A DNA stretch of 41,690 bases from an uncultured Roseiarcus sp. (GTDB taxonomy: Bacteria > Pseudomonadota > Alphaproteobacteria > Rhizobiales > Beijerinckiaceae). A model generated the notes under the pieces. That model worked only from the letters and a program-made list of their open reading frames with translations, had not been told where the DNA came from and searched no databases. The position numbers and the translations under genes were made by a program. Shown one piece after another: positions 1 through 8,074 of the stretch. The stretch is from the NCBI GenBank assembly GCA_945957375.1, contig CAMFKX010000012.1:1-41690 (forward strand), read 5' to 3'. Position 1 is the first letter of the stretch, and each line of letters begins with the position of its first letter.

Positions 1-5
1 CGCGA

Positions 6-38
6 TCGTCGGCAGCGTCAGATGTGTATAAGAGACAG
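6..38 (+). other. Illumina Nextera read-1 adapter (non-genomic)
   Basis: The 33 bases match the Nextera transposase read-1 adapter. The last 19 (20-38) are the Tn5 mosaic end AGATGTGTATAAGAGACAG. This is library DNA left on the contig end, not part of the organism. Bases 1-5 are probably artefactual too, and the true genomic junction lies at or after position 39. Confidence 0.97.
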
Positions 39-122
39 CACCGAGCGCGTCCGGGCGCGTCCCGCCGCGCTCGCCGAGCGTAGGGCGCGCGTCCCGCCGC
101 GCTCGCCGAGCGCGGCTACAGC
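39..122. repeat. GC-rich palindromic repeat cluster upstream of PEP-CTERM gene
   Basis: Two identical 25-bp copies (56-80 and 88-112) contain the near-palindrome CGCTCGCCGAGCG. The second runs on into GCGGCTACAGC, ending at 122. The same 3' half, with two small differences, recurs at 1647-1682 on the other side of the next gene. From 123 to 416 I see no supported gene: the reading frame open from 156 lacks a ribosome binding site and protein-like composition until the start at 417. Confidence 0.75.
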
Positions 123-416
123 GCTCCTTGTCGGGGGCCGCGGTCTATTCGTGAATTGAAATGGGCGGCGCGAGACGCCGGTGTCGGCGGCAAATTACCA
201 AAAGTTATAGTTGCGGACGCGTTTTCGCCCGATCGCAATCATTTTTGTCGCCATGGATTTGGCGCCGATCGCCAGGGGCAGGTTCCCGCGAAGGCCTTAG
301 GCGTCAGGCCACGTTGCGCTCGGCGCGGCGGGCGGGGCCAAGGCCTAGACCGACGCTGTGTGAGCGCTCGTTGCATCGACGGCCAAGATCAGCATCTGGC
401 CGAGGGGGAGATTGAG

Positions 417-1592
417 ATGCGTCTATCAACCTGCACGAACACCCGCGTCTCGCGGACGCGCGTCGCCATCATCGCCGGCGCGGCGACGATCGCCTGCGGC
501 GGAATTGCGCTCCCCGCCGCGGCGACCACCACCTACGGCTCGCTTGGCAATTTCGACGCAGTCAACGACACCGGCAAGGAAGCGCACGGGTTTGAGATCG
601 ATCTCGAGGGGATCAGTGTTTCCGACGTGACCGACGTCTTCGGAGGGGTCGGGCGGTACTTCCCGCCGACCGTCGAGCGATACGGCGCCCCAACGATAGC
701 GGAAAATGCGGGCCACACCGGCGTCGTCGTCACCTACGAAGCCCAGTTCAATACCACGACCCAATCGTGGCCGGTCGGAACGCCGGTGGTAACTCCGGGC
801 TTTTCCACGGGCGGCGAGAGTTGCTGGACCGGCGGAGGCCTGGGTTACGGGCCAGGCACGCCGTGCGACCATTTTGGCGTCGGAACCAGTAAGAATCCGA
901 CCAGCACCACCTATAAGTGGCTGACTGAGACCGCGCCCAATTCGCCGATTCTCGACGGCGTCACATCGAGCTTGCCGGCCGTGATGCAGGCCGTGACGCC
1001 AGCGCCAGCGCCTCCGCCTGGACAACCGGCCGCGCCGCCGAAGGTTCAGGGGGTCATACAAATCCAGGCGCCGGACGGCGGAAATGTATGGGGTGTTGCG
1101 GAATGGGTGAAGATTTTCACCACCGAATACGACCATCCGGTCGCGCTTGAGGATCTCGTCGGAAGGAACGGCATCGTTCCGCAGAACCCGGCAGAGACGG
1201 AAGTCGAATGGCAGCTCCTGCAAAGCGAAGCGGGCGTGCCCAACGACGTACTCGGTGCGGATAATCAGGCCGGCGCCAATGCCAAATCGGTGCTCCGGCG
1301 TTATGAATTCTACAAGTATACCGGCGGATATGACGGCGAGGGGCAAGCTCTCACGGACATCGCGATCACGGGACCTGGGGGCAATATCGGAGACTTCATC
1401 GGGGCTCAGAACGTCGCCGCCAACTTGAACGGCGTCTTCAATGGTCCGCCCGTGGGCGCTGTCCCCGAAGCCTCCACGTGGGCGATGTTGCTGTTCGGAT
1501 TCGTGGGGATCGGATTTGCAGGGTGCTGGCGGGCGAAGAGCGGGGGGCGCCTATCGATGAGGACATTGAGCCTCCGATCGACGAGCCGCTGA
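417..1592 (+). CDS. PEP-CTERM sorting domain protein
   Basis: A 391-residue exported protein. The start at 417 is chosen because GGGGGAG at 404-410 lies just upstream and the first ~40 residues form a signal peptide ending near LPAAATTT. The frame is open further upstream (156) but without a ribosome binding site. The body is low in cysteine, rich in Gly/Thr, and has a Pro/Ala-rich linker near residues 200-215. The C-terminus has the PEP-CTERM pattern: VPEAS, a hydrophobic helix (WAMLLFGFVGIGFAG) and basic residues. In this family the tail is processed by an exosortase and the protein goes to the surface or extracellular matrix. About 20 residues follow the basic cluster, longer than usual. 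No exosortase is in the window. The specific function is unknown. Palindromic repeats flank the gene on both sides. Confidence 0.85.
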   Translation: MRLSTCTNTRVSRTRVAIIAGAATIACGGIALPAAATTTYGSLGNFDAVNDTGKEAHGFEIDLEGISVSDVTDVFGGVGRYFPPTVERYGAPTIAENAGHTGVVVTYEAQFNTTTQSWPVGTPVVTPGFSTGGESCWTGGGLGYGPGTPCDHFGVGTSKNPTSTTYKWLTETAPNSPILDGVTSSLPAVMQAVTPAPAPPPGQPAAPPKVQGVIQIQAPDGGNVWGVAEWVKIFTTEYDHPVALEDLVGRNGIVPQNPAETEVEWQLLQSEAGVPNDVLGADNQAGANAKSVLRRYEFYKYTGGYDGEGQALTDIAITGPGGNIGDFIGAQNVAANLNGVFNGPPVGAVPEASTWAMLLFGFVGIGFAGCWRAKSGGRLSMRTLSLRSTSR

Positions 1593-1594
1593 TT

Positions 1595-1682
1595 CTGTAG
1601 ACGCGCTCGCCGAGCGCGTCCGGCGCGTCCCGCCGAGCGCGTCCGGCGCGTTCCCGCCGCGCTCGGCGAGCGCGGCTACAGC
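1595..1682. repeat. GC-rich palindromic repeats downstream of PEP-CTERM gene
   Basis: This starts two bases after the PEP-CTERM stop. 1600-1620 is a perfect palindrome with arms GACGCGCTCG and CGAGCGCGTC around one base, preceded by CTGTA. 1647-1682 is a near copy of 88-122 from the other side of the gene. It ends one base inside the stop codon of the convergent peroxidase gene. There is no T-run, so it is not a classical intrinsic terminator, although a hairpin between convergent genes could stop transcription from both sides. Confidence 0.75.
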
Positions 1683-2911
1683 TACTGCATGCCTTTGTCG
1701 GTCAGGGTCTGGAGGAAGGCGACCAGTGCGTCGACATCCTGGTCGCTGAGGCGCGGGCGCTGGCCCGGCCTGCGGTCGTAGGGGACTTCCTTCGTGTTGA
1801 CGTTCTCCTTGTAGCCGCCCGGCAGGTCGTTGAACTTGTCGGCCTCGCCGGTTGTGAGCTTCGGGAACCAGCGGCCAGGGTCGGTGTCGCGGCCGGCGTA
1901 AAAGGCGACGGCGTCGCGCAGGCTGGTGAACACGGCGTTGTGGTAGTAGGGGCCCGAGACCGCGACGTTGCGCAAGGTCGGCACCTTGAACGCGCCGCAC
2001 AGCGACTCGAGCGGGATCTCTTTGGGCAGCTTCGCCGCCAGCCCCGGCTGCTTGCACAGGCCCAGGTCGAAGTTCGAGGCGTCGGCGTTGGCCGGAATCT
2101 TCGGATTGCGCGGGGCGCCGAGCGCGTCATAGGTGAAATCGGTGAAGATCCAGTCGGTCGGGTCCTTCGAATCCGTCTTGCCGGTGTGGCAGGCGATGCA
2201 GTTGCCGGTCTTGGGGTTGGTGAAGATCTCGAAGCCGCGCGCCTCGAGCGGCGTCAGCTTCGCCTTGCCGCGCAGGGCGTCGTCGAATTTCGACGAGAAC
2301 GGCGCGAACCGGTCGGTCGACTCGAAGGCGAAGATCGCCGCCGTCAGCTTGGCCATCGCGGCCTTCGGGTCGGCGAAGGCGTCGTCGCCGTACACCGTCT
2401 TGACGAGGTCGGCGTAGGGGCCGGCCTTGACCTTCTCGACCACCGCCTCGATCGAGGGGTTGTTCATCTCGACCGGATTGAGCATCGGCCCGGAGGCCTG
2501 CTCGGCCATGTCGGACGCGCGCCCGTCCCAGAACTGCCCGCCCTTGGCCTCCAGCGTCTCCTTGCCGTCGTCGACGTCCTTGTAGAAGCCGAAGGCGGGC
2601 GAATAGGTCTTGTACATGATCGTCGGGGTCTTGCGCGTCCCGAGCCTGTCGGGCGTGCTGCCGGCGGCGATGCCCGGGATCGGCGAGCCGTTGTTTCCCT
2701 GGAACGCGTGCCCGGGAACGTGGCACGACTGGCAGGACTGGCCGCGCGGCTCGGAGAGATTGGCGTCCTCGAACAGCCGCTTGCCGAGCAGCTGCGCGTC
2801 GCTGAGGCTCTTTTCGTCGTCGGCGCGAGCGACTTGCGCCGATGCGGTCGACGCGGCGGCGCCGAGGAGGGCGATGGCGAGCGAAACGGCGGTTGCGGTT
2901 CTGGCGAACAT
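1682..2911 (-). CDS. Di-heme cytochrome c peroxidase / MauG-family protein
   Basis: 409 residues from the ATG at 2911, which gives a clean Sec signal peptide (cut near ASTASAQ); the frame extends to 2980 without one. Two c-type heme sites are visible: CQSCH at 60-64 and CIACH at 238-242. Between and after them are features of the bacterial di-heme peroxidase fold: FWDGRASDMAEQASGP, PVEMN (about 147-150), and FKVPTLRNVAVSGPYYHNA near 308-326. Family members act in the periplasm, reducing H2O2 with electrons from small cytochromes, or oxidise other substrates (MauG-like). Which one applies cannot be read from the sequence. The gene is single and convergent with the PEP-CTERM gene. Confidence 0.9.
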   Translation of the reverse strand: MFARTATAVSLAIALLGAAASTASAQVARADDEKSLSDAQLLGKRLFEDANLSEPRGQSCQSCHVPGHAFQGNNGSPIPGIAAGSTPDRLGTRKTPTIMYKTYSPAFGFYKDVDDGKETLEAKGGQFWDGRASDMAEQASGPMLNPVEMNNPSIEAVVEKVKAGPYADLVKTVYGDDAFADPKAAMAKLTAAIFAFESTDRFAPFSSKFDDALRGKAKLTPLEARGFEIFTNPKTGNCIACHTGKTDSKDPTDWIFTDFTYDALGAPRNPKIPANADASNFDLGLCKQPGLAAKLPKEIPLESLCGAFKVPTLRNVAVSGPYYHNAVFTSLRDAVAFYAGRDTDPGRWFPKLTTGEADKFNDLPGGYKENVNTKEVPYDRRPGQRPRLSDQDVDALVAFLQTLTDKGMQ

Positions 2912-3060
2912 GGAAGCGGCTCCGGCGGCGCGATCGCCGCGCCCGATTACCGCCGTAATTGCTCGCGTATTCGCCGGCAATCCATACAGCCTGCATTTGG
3001 AATTGTTGCGGTTTTGAAATCATTTCAAAGAGCGCGCCCGGCGGGGTCGGGGCGACGACG

Positions 3061-4323
3061 TCACGCCGTCCATGCGCGCATCGCCAGCAGCGCCGCGCCG
3101 CATGCCGCTTCGCTCGAACGCGGCTCGAGGAACGGGACGCCGAGCTTTCTCGCGCGGATGCGGGTCCAGGCGTCGTTCCGCGCCCCGCCGCCGACCGTGC
3201 GCAGCGTGACGAGGGCAGGCGCCCCGAGTTCGGCGATTCTTCGGTAGCCGAGCGCCTCGACGCCGGCGATTCCCTCGAGGAGTCCCTGCAGGAATCGCGC
3301 GCGGCTTTCGGGACGCGGCGCGACGCGCGGCGGAAAGTCCGGATCGGCGATCGGAAAGCGCTCGCCCTTGCCGGTCAGGGGATAATAGTCGAGCCCGGTG
3401 TCGGCGTCCGGGTCGATCAGGGGGGTGAGGGCTGCGATCTCCTCCGGCGAGAAATGGGCCAACAGCGCCGCGCCGCCGCTGTTGGACGCGCCGCCCGCGA
3501 GCCACATGTCGAGCAGCCGATGGCTGTAGACGCCGAAGCGGGGCGCGAAGATCGGGGTGTTCGAGAGAAGCTTCAGGGTCAGGCTCGTGCCGAGCGCGGT
3601 CACGCCGTCGCCGACGCGGCTTGCGCCGGTGGCGAGAAACGACGCGCAGCCGTCGGTCGTCCCGGCCGCAATGCGCACGTCGGCCGGCAAAGCAAAAGCG
3701 CGCGCGGTGGCGGGCGCGATGGTCGCCACGCAGACGCCCGGCGCGACGACGTCGGGCAGAAGCGCGGCGTCGACGCCGACGCGCTCGATCCACGCGGGCC
3801 AGCCGAGCGCGATCGGATCGTAGCCCGTCTTCAGCGCATTGTTGGCGTCGCTCACGAATCGGCCGCTGAAGCGGAAAGCGATCCAGTCGGCCTGATGCAG
3901 GATTTTGGTTGGCTTCAGTCTGGCGAACAGCGCCGCCCTCGCGAGGCCGCTGGTCGACCCGCGGGCGGCGCTCTCGGCCGGCGCCGCGGCGTCGATGGCG
4001 GCGAGCAACGCGGAATCCTCGCACGGGTCGTTGTACATGCGCGCGAGCGCGAGCGGCTCGCCCCTGGCGTCGACCGGGACCAGGGTGCCGGACGTCCCGT
4101 CGACGGCGAGCGCGGCGACGCGGCTGCGCGCGACGCCGGCCAAAGCGGCGCCGAGGGCGCTGTCGACCGCGGCCTGCCAGGTCAGCGGGTCGCGCGGATC
4201 GGTTCCGAACTCGGCCATGGAGGCGCGGCCGTCGGAGCGCACGGCGCCCGTTTGGTCGATGACGACGGCGCGCGCGCCCGAGGTGCCGACGTCGATGCCG
4301 ACGAAGAGCGGATCAGCGGGCAT
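3061..4323 (-). CDS. FGGY-family carbohydrate kinase, D-ribulokinase-like
   Basis: 420 residues, cytoplasmic, typical for the shorter FGGY kinases. The N-terminal phosphate-binding motif is FVGIDVGTSGAR (7-18). A second nucleotide-site motif is AVDGTSGTLVPVD (73-85). The likely catalytic base is Asp224 in AAGTTDGCASF. MYNDP (96-100) and LDYYPLTGKGERFP are shared with the cyanobacterial/plant D-ribulose kinases once called xylulokinase-like, so D-ribulose is the best substrate guess. Xylulose cannot be excluded. The product would enter the pentose phosphate or Calvin pathway. No sugar transporter or isomerase is adjacent, and no strong ribosome binding site precedes the ATG. Confidence 0.85.
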   Translation of the reverse strand: MPADPLFVGIDVGTSGARAVVIDQTGAVRSDGRASMAEFGTDPRDPLTWQAAVDSALGAALAGVARSRVAALAVDGTSGTLVPVDARGEPLALARMYNDPCEDSALLAAIDAAAPAESAARGSTSGLARAALFARLKPTKILHQADWIAFRFSGRFVSDANNALKTGYDPIALGWPAWIERVGVDAALLPDVVAPGVCVATIAPATARAFALPADVRIAAGTTDGCASFLATGASRVGDGVTALGTSLTLKLLSNTPIFAPRFGVYSHRLLDMWLAGGASNSGGAALLAHFSPEEIAALTPLIDPDADTGLDYYPLTGKGERFPIADPDFPPRVAPRPESRARFLQGLLEGIAGVEALGYRRIAELGAPALVTLRTVGGGARNDAWTRIRARKLGVPFLEPRSSEAACGAALLAMRAWTA

Positions 4324-4584
4324 CGGGCGCAGGCCGGCCGAGGCGGTCGGCGGACGGCTCCGCGCCGATCGGCGCCAAGGCTCGCCGCGGATCGGTCATG
4401 GGTGCGGAGAGCCAGGATGAGCGGAACGCATGACCAACGAGCATCGCCGCACTCTCCCGGGCTTGTGGCGCCGTGGGGCTTCGGCAAGCACAATAGCACA
4501 AGGGCGGAACGCCGGCGCGATCCCTCAATCGAGATCGGTCCGACCGAGGCGACGATTGACGTCGCCTGGCTGCGGCGGCAGTGG

Positions 4585-5379
4585 TCACTCCACCGCCGCG
4601 CGTCGACCCGGCCGCCAGCCGTCCTTGCGCGCGGTTTCGCCCGGGGGAAGCGCAAGTCCGACGCGATGACCGACCAGCGTCTCGTCCCGGAGATGCTCCA
4701 CCACATACCGCGCGACGTCTTCGTACGTTACGGTGAGGACGGGGACTTTCGACTTCAGAAACAAGGCCAGCGCCAGACCCGGCGCCCAGCCGATCCAGTT
4801 CGGCGTCGCGACCGGAACCGTGTCGATCGAGGCGCGCAGCGCGATCGGTCGGCTCGCCGGCGCCGCCGGAAACATCGGTCCCGGACACAACAGGGTCCAG
4901 GCGAGCGGCGAGCGTTCGAGACGGCGCAGATTCACGCCATGGCTGAGATAGACGCGCGGGACGCCGGGAAGATCGAGGCCGCGCCGGCCCGCGCCCGGGA
5001 TGTCGAGGGCGGCGAGGCCCGCCAGCATCCAGATGCGGCCTCCGGGCCCGAGCGCCTCCTCGGCCGCGGAGGCGACGGCGTCGAAGACCCGGACGAAGCC
5101 CTCGCCGTCGAACGCATTGCCGGCGCAGCTGACGACGACGTCCTGGCCGCGCATCGCGGCGCCGAGGCGGGCGCGGTCGAGCACGTCGCCTTCGACAATC
5201 CGCAACGACGGCGGAAGCGGAGCCCGCCAGCGGTCTTCGAACGTCGACCGGCTGCGCACGAATGCGGTCACCTCATGCCCGGCCGCCAGCGCGCTGGCCG
5301 TCACGCGCCGGCCGAGGTTGCCCGCGGCTCCGATCACCAGCACGCGGCGCGGCGCGGGTGATGCGTCGATCTCCGGCAT
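4585..5379 (-). CDS. NAD(P)-binding SDR-type oxidoreductase
   Basis: 264 residues with an N-terminal Rossmann motif, VLVIGAAGNLGRRV (Gly17, Gly20, Gly23), as in atypical short-chain dehydrogenases (NmrA/NAD(P)H-binding type). The canonical YxxxK pair is not evident, so it may be a binding or regulatory member rather than a classical epimerase. The ATG follows GGAGGCGGA closely. The substrate is unknown. The 261 bp between this gene and the kinase downstream (4324-4584) hold nothing I can identify. The gene is divergent from the YfgM-like gene, and the 199-bp gap (5380-5578) must hold both promoters. Confidence 0.75.
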   Translation of the reverse strand: MPEIDASPAPRRVLVIGAAGNLGRRVTASALAAGHEVTAFVRSRSTFEDRWRAPLPPSLRIVEGDVLDRARLGAAMRGQDVVVSCAGNAFDGEGFVRVFDAVASAAEEALGPGGRIWMLAGLAALDIPGAGRRGLDLPGVPRVYLSHGVNLRRLERSPLAWTLLCPGPMFPAAPASRPIALRASIDTVPVATPNWIGWAPGLALALFLKSKVPVLTVTYEDVARYVVEHLRDETLVGHRVGLALPPGETARKDGWRPGRRAAVE

Positions 5380-5578
5380 TCCGCCGCCTCCTGCATTCCG
5401 ATCCGGCCGGCCGGGCTCGCTCGCGAATGTCGACGATCGACGCCGGTCCCGGATTCGCGGCCGCCATTGTAGTCTCCGGCTTGCGCCGCCGCTCGCTTTC
5501 CCTTGCCCGCTGTGTTACGGCCGGCGCCAATCGGCCGGATCGCGCTCGCGGAGCGCCCGGCAACGCATCGAGCCCCGA

Positions 5579-6238
5579 ATGACGGATATCTTTCAGGAAG
5601 TCGACGAGGAGGTCCGGCGCGACAGAGCGGCGGAGTTCTGGAAGAAGTACCAGAACGTGATCTTCGCCGCGGCGGTTTTGATCGTGCTCGCCGCCGCCGG
5701 TTTCCGCTACTACGAATACCAGAAGGAGCGCGCGGCCCAGGCGGCCGGCGACCAGCTTCACGCCGCCATCGCGGCCATCGACGCCGGCAAGCCGGCGGAA
5801 GCCTACGGCGGGCTGGCGAAAATCGCCGCCGACGCGCCCGGCGGCTATCGCGTCCTAGCCCAGATGACCGAGGCCGGCGCCAAGGCCGCGACCGATCCCG
5901 CCGCGGCGATCTCGGCGTTCCAGGCGATCGCCGGAAACAACGCGGTCGATCCGCTGTTCCGCGACGCGGCCAAGCTGCGCGCGGCTCTGCTGCAACTGAA
6001 CGTGTCGGGCGAGCAGGCGGCGGGGATCGCCGGACTGACCGCGCTCGCGACGGCCGAAGGCCCTTACCGCCGTATGGCCAAGCTGACGCTCGCCGCGCTC
6101 GACATTGGCCGCGGCGACACCGACGCGGCCGGCAAGGACCTCGACGACGTGCTCGCCGATCCCGAGGCGTCGCCCGACGAGCGCAAGCTCGCCGAACGCT
6201 GGCTCGGTCTCGTCGCCTCGAATCGTCCGGCGAAATGA
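5579..6238 (+). CDS. YfgM-like tetratricopeptide membrane protein
   Basis: 219 residues from the ATG at 5579. The N-terminus is cytoplasmic and charged ([20 protein letters not shown]), followed by one membrane helix (about 27-44) and an Ala-rich helical domain with TPR-like repeats, presumably periplasmic. This is the layout of YfgM, an ancillary factor of SecYEG and periplasmic chaperones, and the position just upstream of der is the conserved one. The next ATG lies 10 bp after the stop, so the two are almost certainly co-transcribed. The outer-membrane assembly lipoprotein gene bamB, which commonly sits between them in proteobacteria, is absent. Confidence 0.85.
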   Translation: MTDIFQEVDEEVRRDRAAEFWKKYQNVIFAAAVLIVLAAAGFRYYEYQKERAAQAAGDQLHAAIAAIDAGKPAEAYGGLAKIAADAPGGYRVLAQMTEAGAKAATDPAAAISAFQAIAGNNAVDPLFRDAAKLRAALLQLNVSGEQAAGIAGLTALATAEGPYRRMAKLTLAALDIGRGDTDAAGKDLDDVLADPEASPDERKLAERWLGLVASNRPAK

Positions 6239-6248
6239 CGCAAATCCG

Positions 6249-7652
6249 ATGAGCAAGGTCGCGATCATCGGCCGGCCGAACGTCGGCAAGTCGACTTTGT
6301 TCAATCGCCTGGTCGGCAAGAAACTCGCCCTGGTCGACGACCAGCCCGGGGTGACCCGCGACCGACGCGAGGGCGACGGGCGCCTGTTCGACCTCGCCTT
6401 CACCGTGGTCGACACCGCCGGGCTCGAGGAGGGCGATCCGGAGACGCTCGCCGGGCGCATGCGCGCCCAGACCGAGACGGCGCTGTCGGACTGCGACGCG
6501 ATCCTGTTCGTCATCGACGCCCGCGCCGGGGTCACCGGGACCGACCGTCACTTCGCCGCGGCCGTGCGCCGCACCGGCAAGCCGATCATCGTCATCGCCA
6601 ACAAGGCCGAGAGCGGGGCGGGGCGCGAGGGCGCCTATGACGCCTTCAGCCTCGGCCTCGGCGACCCGATCACGTTCTCGGCCGAACACGGCGTCGGGCT
6701 TGGCGACCTCTACGACGCGCTGGTCGAGGCGCTGCCGCCGGCGGCGCGGCTCGACCCGGACGAGGACGACGAGCGCCCGCCGCTGGTGCTCGGCGAGGAG
6801 GAGGAGGGCAGCGAGCGCGACGAGACCAAGCCCCTGCGCATCGCCGTGCTCGGCCGCCCCAACGCCGGCAAGTCGACGCTGCTCAACCGCATCCTCGGCG
6901 AGGACCGGCTGCTGACCGGGCCCGAGCCCGGCATTACCCGCGACTCGATCGCGATCGAGACCGAGTGGCGCGGGCGCAAGCTCAAGCTGTTCGACACCGC
7001 GGGCCTGAGACGGCGAGCGCGGGTGGTCGAGAAGGTCGAGAAGCTGGCTGTCGCCGACGCCTTGCGCGCCGTGCGCTTCGCCGAAGTCGTGGTGCTGCTG
7101 CTCGACGCGACGATTCCGTTCGAGAAGCAGGACCTGACGCTCGCCGACCTCGTCGAGAGCGAGGGCCGCGCGCTGGTCATCGGCCTCAACAAATGGGACC
7201 TGATCGACAACAAGTCCGACAAGGCGCGCGAGTTGCGCGAGGAGGCCGACCGGCTGCTGCCGCAGTTGCGCGGAGCCCGCGTCGTCCCGGTGTCGGGCCT
7301 GACCGGCGCCCATGTCGACCGCCTGCTCGAGGCGGTGATGGCGACCGACGAAATCTGGAACATCCGCATCTCGACCGGACGGCTCAACCGCTGGCTCGGG
7401 CCGGTGATCGATTCGACCCCGCCGCCGGCGGTGTCGGGGCGGCGGATCAAGATCCGTTACATGACCCAGCCCAAGGCGCGGCCGCCGTTCTTCGTCCTGT
7501 TCGGCAACGCCGTCGAGAACATTCCCGAGAGCTACAGGCGCTACCTGGTCAACGGCCTGCGCGAGACGTTCGGCCTGATCGGCGTGCCGATTCGCCTGTC
7601 GATGCGCTCGAGCGGCAACAACCCCTACGCGCCCAAGAAGCGCCGAGGCTGA
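6249..7652 (+). CDS. der: Ribosome biogenesis GTPase Der (EngA)
   Basis: 467 residues with the diagnostic tandem GTPase domains. The first P-loop is GRPNVGKS (8-15) with DTAGLEEG from residue 55; the second is GRPNAGKS (202-209) with a later DTAGLRRR. Both have NK(A/W)-type guanine-specificity motifs ([13 protein letters not shown]). A C-terminal KH-like domain ends in a basic tail, [10 protein letters not shown]. Der is needed for maturation of the 50S subunit. The start at 6249 is the only ATG that puts [10 protein letters not shown] at the N-terminus, as in the family. An acidic linker ([10 protein letters not shown]) separates the two G domains. Confidence 0.97.
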   Translation: MSKVAIIGRPNVGKSTLFNRLVGKKLALVDDQPGVTRDRREGDGRLFDLAFTVVDTAGLEEGDPETLAGRMRAQTETALSDCDAILFVIDARAGVTGTDRHFAAAVRRTGKPIIVIANKAESGAGREGAYDAFSLGLGDPITFSAEHGVGLGDLYDALVEALPPAARLDPDEDDERPPLVLGEEEEGSERDETKPLRIAVLGRPNAGKSTLLNRILGEDRLLTGPEPGITRDSIAIETEWRGRKLKLFDTAGLRRRARVVEKVEKLAVADALRAVRFAEVVVLLLDATIPFEKQDLTLADLVESEGRALVIGLNKWDLIDNKSDKARELREEADRLLPQLRGARVVPVSGLTGAHVDRLLEAVMATDEIWNIRISTGRLNRWLGPVIDSTPPPAVSGRRIKIRYMTQPKARPPFFVLFGNAVENIPESYRRYLVNGLRETFGLIGVPIRLSMRSSGNNPYAPKKRRG

Positions 7653-7654
7653 CC

Positions 7655-7990
7655 ATGGAGCGCGCCGATCGTAAGGCGGCCGTCTCGGCCTACAAGGAGC
7701 GCAAGGTCGTCGCCGGCGTCTACGTCGTGCGCTGCGTCGCGAGCGGGCAAAAATGGGCCGGAACGGCGCCCGATCTCGCGACGATCTGGACGCGCCACGC
7801 ATTTTCCCTGCGTCAGGGAGCCGACCGGAACCGCGGTTTGCAGGCGGCGTGGAACGCCCACGGACAGGACGCGTTCACCTTCGAGGTCGTCGAGGAATTC
7901 GACCCTGAGACGCTGACGTTCGCGCGCGACCGCACTTTCAAGGAACGCCTGCTGCACTGGCGCGAGGCGCTCGGCGCCGACGCGATCTGA
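7655..7990 (+). CDS. GIY-YIG nuclease family protein
   Basis: 111 residues, starting 2 bp after the der stop, so translationally linked to it. The GIY-YIG core is recognisable: GVY at 21-23, WAG (variant of YIG) at 34-36, an Arg-rich helix, NRGLQAAWNAHG (59-70) and Glu77 in FTFEVVEE, the position of the metal-binding Glu. This matches the small 'LuxR-like' GIY-YIG subgroup common in alphaproteobacteria, whose role is undefined. Whether it cuts DNA is unknown. It is not a homing endonuclease inside an intron. Confidence 0.8.
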   Translation: MERADRKAAVSAYKERKVVAGVYVVRCVASGQKWAGTAPDLATIWTRHAFSLRQGADRNRGLQAAWNAHGQDAFTFEVVEEFDPETLTFARDRTFKERLLHWREALGADAI

Positions 7991-8074
7991 CATCGCTCGC
8001 TTCCGGGGCCGGCGCGCGCTAAACACCCTGCGCGCGTCATCGGACGCGCCAACCCCAAATTCGCCGACCTCGCC

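Noticed and set aside
156-416. Extended N-terminus of the first PEP-CTERM gene
   Set aside because: No ribosome binding site, Arg/Cys-rich composition unlike protein, and a proper site plus signal peptide at 417.
2959-5361. Long open frame of 800 codons on the plus strand
   Set aside because: It lies antisense to the peroxidase, kinase and SDR genes and has shadow composition (Arg/Ala/Gly-rich, no motifs). GC-rich DNA produces such frames.
5334-7802. 822-codon open frame on the minus strand
   Set aside because: Antisense to yfgM-like, der and GIY-YIG genes with typical shadow composition.
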